Source: Kiritimatiellia bacterium (GTDB taxonomy: Bacteria; Verrucomicrobiota; Kiritimatiellia; UBA8416; YA12-FULL-48-11). From it: a stretch of 64,000 nucleotides of DNA. Shown here piece by piece: positions 54,885-62,500 of this stretch (its first letter is position 1; every line of letters begins with the position of its first letter). The DNA lies in assembly GCA_028716365.1 (NCBI GenBank), contig JAQUPZ010000004.1, positions 391,006 to 455,005 of the forward strand, in the 5' to 3' direction. The notes beneath the pieces were generated by a model. The model ran no database searches, had not been told where the DNA came from, and saw only the letters and a program-made list of their open reading frames with translations. The position numbers were made by a program, and so were the translations under genes.

Positions 54885-56525
54885 TTATTTGCTAAGCGCT
54901 GCGCTACCCAGGAAGGACCCCTCAACCCTGTCCAAAAGTTCTGCTTCCTGCCATGGCTTTGGAATCGCAGGTATTGCGAAATTCTGCAGTATTTCACCTT
55001 TCGCCCGACTGACATGAGCACCGGTAACTACAATTACAGGTATTCGTGTCATGGTGTTGTCACTCTTCATTCTTAGAATCACTTCACTGCCGTCAATTTC
55101 AGGCAATACCAAATCCAAAATCACTGCATCAGGTTTTTTCTGTTGAATAGCATCAAGAGCCGCAGTTCCATTACCAGCCCTTATGACACGATAACCCTGG
55201 GAAACTATCTGTTGTTCAAGCAAATCTAAAATCGCAGGATCATCATCAACAATCAGTATCTCCGGCGCCTCAACAACAGGCATACTTAAATACACAACAG
55301 TACCCTGGCCTCCCTCGGGCGGCGGACTTTTGATCTTTATTGTTCCACCGTGCATTTCAACAATTTCTTTGGATATTGCCAGGCCGAGTCCGGTCCCGCA
55401 GGCCTGTTCTCCAACTGTAAAATAACGCTCCATAACCTTGTCAAGCGCTTCAGCAGGAATGCCGATTCCTGTATCTTTTACTTTAACAAGAACATACCCG
55501 GCATGTTCCAGATCATCAGAAATGGAAACAGTCACCGTGCCTCCTGGCTGCGTAAATTTAACAGCATTTCCCACGACATTAACCATAACACGTTCAAATT
55601 TCTGCGCATCACATTCGACAAACCACATTCCCCCGGCAGGCTGTATATTCAGAGTCACTTCTCTTTGTTCAGCCTGTACACGCAAAGATCCTGAACTTCG
55701 ATTCACCAGCCGATAAAAAGGAACTCTTGTTTTCGCAAGCGTGAAAGTTTTCATTTCGATCTTCCGGAGGTCCAGAATATCATTAACCGTTCCTAACAAC
55801 CTCTTGCAGTCACCATCAAGAAGTTCAAGGTATTTTCTGACACGTTCGGAAATCGGTCCAACCACACCGCCAAGCATGTTTGCCACGGAATAAATCATTG
55901 ATGTCAACGGCGTCCTTAACTCATGAGAAACATTTGATACAAATTGCGATCTCGCCCTGTCATGTTCCGCCAACCGCCTGAACGCATCCTCAAGAGCATC
56001 TTGCGCACGTTTTCGAACTGTAACATCCCTGACAAAAAAACAAAGCTGCCCATCTTTGTCCAAATTAATCTTGTTCACGGCGATTTCGCCGGGAAACGTG
56101 GATTTGTCACGCCTGACACAGAAAGCCTCTATAAGCGTATATCTGTGGTCTTGAAGATTCTGCCTGATGGCTGTAAGAAGAGACTCATCCGCACCCGAAA
56201 TCAATCCCAGGATACTTGAACCTTCAAGCTCATTCTCATCACAAAGAATGAAATCCACGGCCCTTGAATTAAAATCAATGATCCTTCCCTTTGCATCCGT
56301 AATAAGTACTGCATCATAAATACTCTGCAACAGTTTTTCGTATTCCGGACTTCGACGGCATTCCTTCACTTTCCCTGTTGTCATTACCAAAGTATCACTT
56401 TTGACCTCAGTCCTTGATTCTCTATTCTTCCTGGCCAGCGATTCACCCAGAAAATCCGGATGAATATCTATCCGCATTGTTTTGGCGCATTCATCTTTAA
56501 CGGCTATTTCTTCGTTGTTTTGCAT
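54885..56525 (-). CDS. Hybrid PAS sensor histidine kinase with C-terminal receiver
   Basis: A 546-residue soluble kinase, no transmembrane helix. Order: ~60-residue N-tail, PAS (~65-180, 'LLQSIYDAVLITDAKGRIID'), HisKA with His201 in 'VSHELRTPLTSM', HATPase (~310-410: 'NVVGNAVKFTQPG' N box, 'VKDTGIGIP' G1, 'GTGLGLAI' G2) and a receiver (~425-540, 'LIVDDDPAIL', 'VILDLVLPEIDG'). It sits between the degenerate DHp protein (32 bases upstream) and the double receiver, forming a three-gene set. The signal is unknown; a soluble PAS kinase usually reads a cytoplasmic cue. Confidence 0.93.
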   Translation of the reverse strand: MQNNEEIAVKDECAKTMRIDIHPDFLGESLARKNRESRTEVKSDTLVMTTGKVKECRRSPEYEKLLQSIYDAVLITDAKGRIIDFNSRAVDFILCDENELEGSSILGLISGADESLLTAIRQNLQDHRYTLIEAFCVRRDKSTFPGEIAVNKINLDKDGQLCFFVRDVTVRKRAQDALEDAFRRLAEHDRARSQFVSNVSHELRTPLTSMIYSVANMLGGVVGPISERVRKYLELLDGDCKRLLGTVNDILDLRKIEMKTFTLAKTRVPFYRLVNRSSGSLRVQAEQREVTLNIQPAGGMWFVECDAQKFERVMVNVVGNAVKFTQPGGTVTVSISDDLEHAGYVLVKVKDTGIGIPAEALDKVMERYFTVGEQACGTGLGLAISKEIVEMHGGTIKIKSPPPEGGQGTVVYLSMPVVEAPEILIVDDDPAILDLLEQQIVSQGYRVIRAGNGTAALDAIQQKKPDAVILDLVLPEIDGSEVILRMKSDNTMTRIPVIVVTGAHVSRAKGEILQNFAIPAIPKPWQEAELLDRVEGSFLGSAALSK

Positions 56526-56557
56526 ATTTTATCTTACCTGGTCATAAAGGCAGGAAA

Positions 56558-58231
56558 TCAATAAAGTGACGACTGAATTGCTGCGTCTGGTTGTAAAGTC
56601 TTGGGCACACCGGAAATCTCCATAAGCTTGTTAACAAGCATCACTACACGTTCGCCGTTACTCGACGCAAGGTCAAGCATTTCCTTTTGCTGAGGAGTTA
56701 TAGAGCCAAGAACATTTGAACGCATCATATCCAGAGAACAGTTTATTACGGAAAGAGGCTGACAAAGCTCCTGAACTGCTTCAGCAAGCAACTCCATCAG
56801 TTTTGCGCGCGACATTGACGGTTGCTTTCCTTCCTTTTTACCATCATCCGCACCGGCCTCCCTGTCAGCCCTTATAGTCTCAACAAGTTTTTCTATCTTC
56901 CGTTCAGTCTTGATAACAATATTTGCGACTTCCTGATCTACTTCTCTCAGGGTATTATTGAACTCATCTGCATTAGCAGCACTGTCCACAGGACGATTTT
57001 TCCCGAACTTATTTTCCATCCTGACAAGAAGCGCAGCAAGATGGCCGACAGCAGCCCCGACCCCGATTATGTCATCTCCACCCTTTCCTTCGCTACCGTC
57101 GTCACCACCGCCACGAGCACCACTTTTCAAAAGAAGATCAGTCCATTCATCCATGGTAAGCCCGGCTTCTTCGAGCTTGCTTTTAAGTTCGGCTTCATCA
57201 ATATTGGCCAGTCCACGTTTCTTAAGATATTTCAAAATTCGTTCTTCGCTGTTCTTCGCCGCACTCTTCTTCTTTATGAATTCATCGGTAAGCGAATCTA
57301 TCTTGAGTTCATCGCTCATTTCCTCAAACGCGTCGGAAATGGCCTTTGTGTCTGCGTCATTAAGACCACCACTGACTTCACTCATTTTCTTCAACATCTG
57401 TTCCTCAAGCATTAAGAGCGTCTTGGCCAGATTCTTTTTCCCCTTCTGTGTTTTAACCGAAGGATCCTTAAGAAGCCCTTCGTATGCACGCTTCAGGGAA
57501 TCTACGACCAGTTTGGTAAATGATTTTGTATCATCTATGGCACTTGATTCTTTGTGCACCTCAGCCGCTTGCATGATTAATTCAGCAAGTTTCTGCGAAT
57601 CAGAGGCAACGCTTTGTATTCCCTTCAACGCATCTTCCTGATTGGATTGTGACTCCCCGCCAAGGAACGCAACAATTTCTGCGATATTGGCAACTTTAGC
57701 GGCGGCGGCGGCAACAGCAGCTTTCTCAACTTCGACCTTGTCAACAACTTCCTCATGTTCTTCAACCTGGCGGAAAGTAACTCTTTTAACCTTTATATTC
57801 TCAAAACCACTGTTGTTGACAATCGCTACAAATCCACCCAGTTGCTTCACTTCCTCGGGTTTGGCATTCATAAGCTCAATCAGATCTTCAAACTTCCGCT
57901 TTGTCATACCCTGTATCAGCGAAAAACTGCTTAGATCAAGTGCCGTAAGCTGAGTAACAAACATTCTCATCAGTGGATTTTTCTGTTCAATCACGTTCCC
58001 ATCAACGAGAAGACCTTCTTCCGAAAAAGTGAAAAGAACTTCCCCGCATTCGCCCAGGATTTTCGTTAACAGGGTATAACAGTCATCCACGGCCTTCCTG
58101 GTAACGCTGTGATTAGGCCCATAGAGAAAAGTATTACTGAATATCAGCCCCATCCCACGAACTATCTGCTCTGCATTATTGACAGAACATGTTGGACGGG
58201 ATGGTGTTTCGTTGTTATCAGGATCAGACAT
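56558..58231 (-). CDS. Signalling protein with DHp-like C-terminus lacking its His
   Basis: A 557-residue cytoplasmic protein not in a named family. The N-terminal ~160 residues are globular ('RGMGLIFSNTFLYGPNHSVT', 'EEGLLVDGNVIEQKNPLM'), similar in pattern to domains found with HD and PAS proteins of PVC bacteria. A long, highly charged helical section (~165-460) has an Ala run (AAVAAAAAKVA) and a Gly-rich linker (ARGGGDDGSEGKGGDD). The C-terminus (~467-540) resembles a HisKA dimerisation domain: 'VQELCQPLSVINCSLDMM' aligns with an H box but has Gln487 in place of the His, and no ATPase domain follows. It may dimerise with, or titrate, the adjacent hybrid kinase (inference). Confidence 0.8.
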   Translation of the reverse strand: MSDPDNNETPSRPTCSVNNAEQIVRGMGLIFSNTFLYGPNHSVTRKAVDDCYTLLTKILGECGEVLFTFSEEGLLVDGNVIEQKNPLMRMFVTQLTALDLSSFSLIQGMTKRKFEDLIELMNAKPEEVKQLGGFVAIVNNSGFENIKVKRVTFRQVEEHEEVVDKVEVEKAAVAAAAAKVANIAEIVAFLGGESQSNQEDALKGIQSVASDSQKLAELIMQAAEVHKESSAIDDTKSFTKLVVDSLKRAYEGLLKDPSVKTQKGKKNLAKTLLMLEEQMLKKMSEVSGGLNDADTKAISDAFEEMSDELKIDSLTDEFIKKKSAAKNSEERILKYLKKRGLANIDEAELKSKLEEAGLTMDEWTDLLLKSGARGGGDDGSEGKGGDDIIGVGAAVGHLAALLVRMENKFGKNRPVDSAANADEFNNTLREVDQEVANIVIKTERKIEKLVETIRADREAGADDGKKEGKQPSMSRAKLMELLAEAVQELCQPLSVINCSLDMMRSNVLGSITPQQKEMLDLASSNGERVVMLVNKLMEISGVPKTLQPDAAIQSSLY

Positions 58232-58336
58232 TACGCCATCAACTCCATTACAATTGTTTTATTTCGCCTAAAACTATTGTGTAATTATAAACCAGTTCTC
58301 CACCCGAAAACAACTGCAAAGCCGACTTTTTCACTA

Positions 58337-58365
58337 TCGACAAAGGCACTTCTAAAGTGCATAAT
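58337..58365 (+). promoter_or_regulatory. Promoter with palindrome in the spacer
   Basis: TCGACA (58337-58342), a 17-base spacer and CATAAT (58360-58365), each one base off consensus. The inverted repeat GCACTT-CTA-AAGTGC (58346-58360) fills the spacer and touches the -10, where a repressor or MerR-type activator would bind. A second repeat, TCTAATA-TT-TATTAGA (58378-58393), runs into the Shine-Dalgarno (GAGGAG, 58392-58397) of the gene at 58407. Confidence 0.5.
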
Positions 58366-58406
58366 TTTCCTAAGGATTCTAATATTTATTAGAGGAGTTG
58401 AATATA

Positions 58407-58919
58407 ATGAACATTTGGCAAAAAGAGATTCTAAAAATTGTAAATCTTGTATTTGGTAACGCCGGTAAGGCCACTGACGTAGAAATAGCCATCTGCCTTA
58501 TAGCCGCCATTTTAGGAACAGTGCTTATTTTGAAATGGACTGCCAAATCCTTTGGCGCTTCAATGGCAGATAATGGTAGAATATTCAGCGTGGTTGGCAC
58601 GGGAATCATCCTGGCGCTTGCTGCTACAGCCGCAAGTAATATCTATATAATACCACACATAAAAAATGCCATGGTTATCAAATGGATGCCACTGGCCTCG
58701 TGTGCCATAATCTTTCTCGTCATTCTCACTCCCCTTTCATGTTTCCTGCTCAAAGCAAAATATTTTCCCATGATGTTTGCTGGTCTCTGTAGTATTGCCG
58801 CTGCAATCGGAATTGTCATGCTTGTCCACGGTGCATTCGGTGCCATAAAGCAAGGCGATAAAGAGTTTAAGAAGACCAGAGAACGCACAGAAAACGTTAA
58901 CAATATGTTGAAGAAATAA
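58407..58919 (+). CDS. Small four-helix membrane protein, unknown
   Basis: A 170-residue protein, not recognised. Four hydrophobic segments: ~26-44 ('IAICLIAAILGTVLILKW'), ~57-80 ('VVGTGIILALAATAASNI'), ~93-112 ('PLASCAIIFLVILTPLSCF') and ~115-142 ('AGLCSIAAAIGIVMLVHGA'), then a charged tail ('KEFKKTRERTENVNNMLKK'). The ATG at 58407 follows GAGGAG by nine bases; an in-frame TTG three codons earlier is less likely. It stands alone between a divergent signalling cluster and the terminators of the next gap, with a regulated-looking promoter. Confidence 0.8.
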   Translation: MNIWQKEILKIVNLVFGNAGKATDVEIAICLIAAILGTVLILKWTAKSFGASMADNGRIFSVVGTGIILALAATAASNIYIIPHIKNAMVIKWMPLASCAIIFLVILTPLSCFLLKAKYFPMMFAGLCSIAAAIGIVMLVHGAFGAIKQGDKEFKKTRERTENVNNMLKK

Positions 58920-59311
58920 CATCGGATTTGACATCGATATCAGCGGACACGAACCAGAAACAATCAGTTTATTATATGATTTTTGCCCTTCATCTGGAAC
59001 TTCATCAAAAAAGATAATTCTACAGACGTAACAACGCATACCAATTCCTTAACCACCTGACATAGAAAAGACCTGTGTAAATTGACCTCAAAAGGGTTTT
59101 TGCCGTCTTTTCATAACCCAAACCACAGGCTCAATCTGAGTTGTATCGATTATGGTAACTTCCTTTCAGCCAGGGGTTTGAATAAAATACCGGTTGATAT
59201 TGAAAAGAAACAAAACTTACCTTTTATATTGACAATATTGATATTTTTTTATAACTTTACTGCCGAAGACAGGCGAAGCGTAATAGGGTGTGGGCTGTTT
59301 TACTTTTTCTG

Positions 59312-59349
59312 CATAACATATTGCCGTGGAATATGTTATGTTTCTTTCT
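59312..59349 (+). terminator. Strong intrinsic terminator
   Basis: CATAACATATT (59312-59322), loop of 7, AATATGTTATG (59330-59340): a perfect 11-bp stem followed by TTTCTTTCT. Also works on paper for no minus-strand gene nearby. Confidence 0.65.
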
Positions 59350-59373
59350 AGCATCCGGCCATACATTCTTGAT

Positions 59374-59416
59374 TTACCCGCCCATAGAACCGTAACTGGT
59401 TGGGTGGTAATTTTTT
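59374..59416 (+). terminator. Second terminator-like hairpin
   Basis: TTACC-C-GCCCA (59374-59384) pairs with TGGGT-GGTAA (59401-59410) with one bulge and one G-U, and is followed by six T (59411-59416). With 59312-59349 it forms a tandem pair about 100-200 bases before the giant gene. Confidence 0.5.
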
Positions 59417-59517
59417 AGCGATGATGTTGTTAGTGTACGACGGACGTGATGTCCCAAAGAGGGAGATGACGCAGGTGGGGTGTGTGTCCGAATTTGGATA
59501 TAATCAAAAGGAAATTG

Positions 59518-62500
59518 ATGTTGAGGAAATGGACAAAAGTTAGCATTGCTCGGATCTTAGCGATCGCTCTGATCAATGGTTCTGCTCATTTTGCTCTGGC
59601 TGCTACGTCGTATGTCTCACCGTGGACTGGTGGTGGTGCTGATGCCAGTTGGCAGACTGTTGGGAACTGGACGACTGCAGGCTCCGGTAGTCCCAAAAAT
59701 CTTTACATATCTGGCTCGAATATTGTCATGACAGGCTCTGCCAATACTGTAAACTTTCTGGGTAACGCAATCTCTATCATCTCACTGAATTTCGATGCAA
59801 ATGCTGATACAGCCTTCAGCATTCGACTTTCCCGTTATGCTACCGCCGGCACGGCGCGTAATCTTACTCTCAGCGGAGCATCAATTACCATTGATGCAGG
59901 TGCTGGTGCTGCGCACACTTTGGGAGTAGTGGATGGTTCAGTCGTTCTTGCAGCTAATCTTGCAGTCACTAACAACAGCACTTACGGTTTCACGATTGAT
60001 CGGCCTGTTACCGGCGCATATGCCCTGTCCAAGGCCGGTACAGGCATGTTGACTTTAAGTGGAGTCAATACATATTCAGCAGCAACAACGATCAGCGGAG
60101 GAATTCTTGAGATCGGCGGAGCTGGGCAGTTGAACAGCGGCGTATACGCTGCGGCTATAACCAACAATGCCCAGCTTTATTACAACAGCACGGCGGCACA
60201 GACTTTGAGCGGTGTAATTTCCGGGACAGGCGCAGTTGTCAAGGCAAGCTCCGGCACTTTGACGTTAACTGGTGTCAATACATATTCAGGAATTACAACG
60301 ATCAATGGCGGAATTCTTGAAATTGGCGGAGCAGGACAGTTGGCAAGTGGCACCTATTCGCAGAACATTACCGACAGTGCGCAGCTTTATTACAATAGCA
60401 CGGCAGACCAGACTTTAAGTGGTGTAATTTCCGGGACAGGCGCAATCGTCAAGGCAAACTCCGGTACTTTGATACTGAGTGGGAACAACACGTATAGCGG
60501 CGGAACAACAATCAATGGCGGTATTTTACGGGCCAACACTACCGTCTCACCCAATAGCAGTTGCGGTTCGGGAGCGGTGGCTGTCAATGCCGGTGGCACA
60601 TTGAGCGGCAACGGCAGAATTGGCGGTGCTGTGACGGTGGCTAATGATGCCACGGCCGTCTTTTATCCGAACAGCAGTAGTACACTCACGCTTGGTGATA
60701 ATCTTACCTTCAGCGGCAACAGTTCCGGGGTAAAATTCGATTTGAGCAGCAGCGCCGCTTCCGGGAACGACAAGATTGTACTGGAAAACAAGACTCTCAA
60801 TTGCGGCAGTGCACAGATCACCATCAACTCTGCAGGCACCTTGGACTCAGCGGATTACGTGCTGTTTGACGTGGGGGGGTCGGGTACAATATCCGGTAGC
60901 TTCAACTCCACACCGGCCTGGTCCGGGACAACACCGAAATACTCTACTGGTTACAGTATCGTTACTGTGGGTAAAACAATTGTACTACGTTACACACCGA
61001 TTCCGATCACCGTGACTGCAAGTACCAACACCAAAACATACAATGGCGATACCACGGCTGCCGCACTGCCGACGCTGACTTCTGGGTCTCTGGAAACCGG
61101 CGATACTGGGACCTATGCCGAGACTTACGATACCAAACATGCCGGCAGCGGTAAAACACTTACTCCTACGGCTGTGATCAAGGATGGAAGTCTTGTTGAT
61201 GTGACCGCCAGGTACAACGTGACACTAACACCGGACACGACAGGTGTGATCACTGCCCTTGCCCTTACCATAACCGGCCAGGCCAACAGTAAGACCTACG
61301 ATGGCACAACTAATTCTGCAACGGTGGCGAGTATTACCGTTGGCAGCGTACAGGCTGGTGACAGTGCACCGACCTGGACTCAGTATTACAACTCGAAACA
61401 CGTAGGTACCAGTAAGACCATGACGCCCGATGCGACAGTTAAAGTCACCGACGGCAACAGCGGTAACAACTACTCCTATACCTATACGCCCGCAAACGTA
61501 GGTGAGATAACCGCCCTTGCCCTTACCATAACCGGTCAGGCCAACAGCAAGAGTTATGACGGCACGACTAATTCTGCAACGGCAGCGAGTATTACCGTTG
61601 GCAGTCTGCAGGGCAGCGATACCGCAACCTGGACACAGTATTACGATACGAAGCATGTGGATGATGGCAAGACCATGACACCTGATGCGACAGTAAAAGT
61701 CACCGATGGTAACAGCGGTAATAACTATTCCTACACCTATACTCCCGCAAACGTCGGTGAGATAACCGCGCTTGCCCTTACCATAACCGGCCAGGCCAAC
61801 AGCAAGACCTATGACGGTACAACCAATTCTGCTACGGCTGCGAGCATTACATTGGGCAGTATACAGGCCGGTGACAGCGCACCTACCTGGACGCAGTACT
61901 ATGATACGAAGCATGTGGGCACCGGTAAGACGATGACACCAGATACGACAGTCAAAGTCACCGACGGCAACAGCGGCAATAATTACTCTTATACCTATAC
62001 TCCCGCAAATGTCGGTGAGATAACTGCCCTCGCCCTTACCATAACCGGTCAGGCCAACAGCAAGACCTATGACGGTACGACCAACTCCGCCGCGAATGCT
62101 GCCATTACCGTCGGCAGTCTGCAGGGCAGCGATACTGCAACCTGGACGCAGTACTACGATACGAAGCACGTGGGTACCGGCAAAACGATGACGCCTGATA
62201 CGACAGTCAAGGTCACAGACGGTAACAGCGGTAATAACTATTCCTATACCTATACACCCGCAAACGCCGGCGAGATCACTGCCCTTGCCCTTACCATAAC
62301 CGGCCAGGCAAACAGCAAAACCTATGATGGCACGACTAATTCTGCAACGGCAGCGAGTATTACCGTTGGCAGTCTGCAGGGCAGCGATACCGCAACCTGG
62401 ACACAGTATTACGATACGAAGCATGTGGATGATGGCAAGACCATGACACCTGATGCGACAGTAAAAGTCACCGATGGTAACAGCGGTAATAACTATTCCT

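Larger units (their letters stand above)
58920..59517. other. 600-base gap without a convincing gene
   Basis: Between the small membrane protein and the giant adhesin gene. I see no protein frame with a proper start and composition (a TTG-started 89-codon frame at 59082-59351 contains a terminator). It holds two terminator-like hairpins at 59312-59416 and the ribosome site of the next gene. The source of the transcript for the giant gene is not clear. Confidence 0.6.

Noticed and set aside
59082..59351. 89-codon plus frame in the gap before the adhesin
   Set aside because: Starts at TTG without a ribosome site, odd composition, and its 3' end is the 11-bp terminator hairpin.
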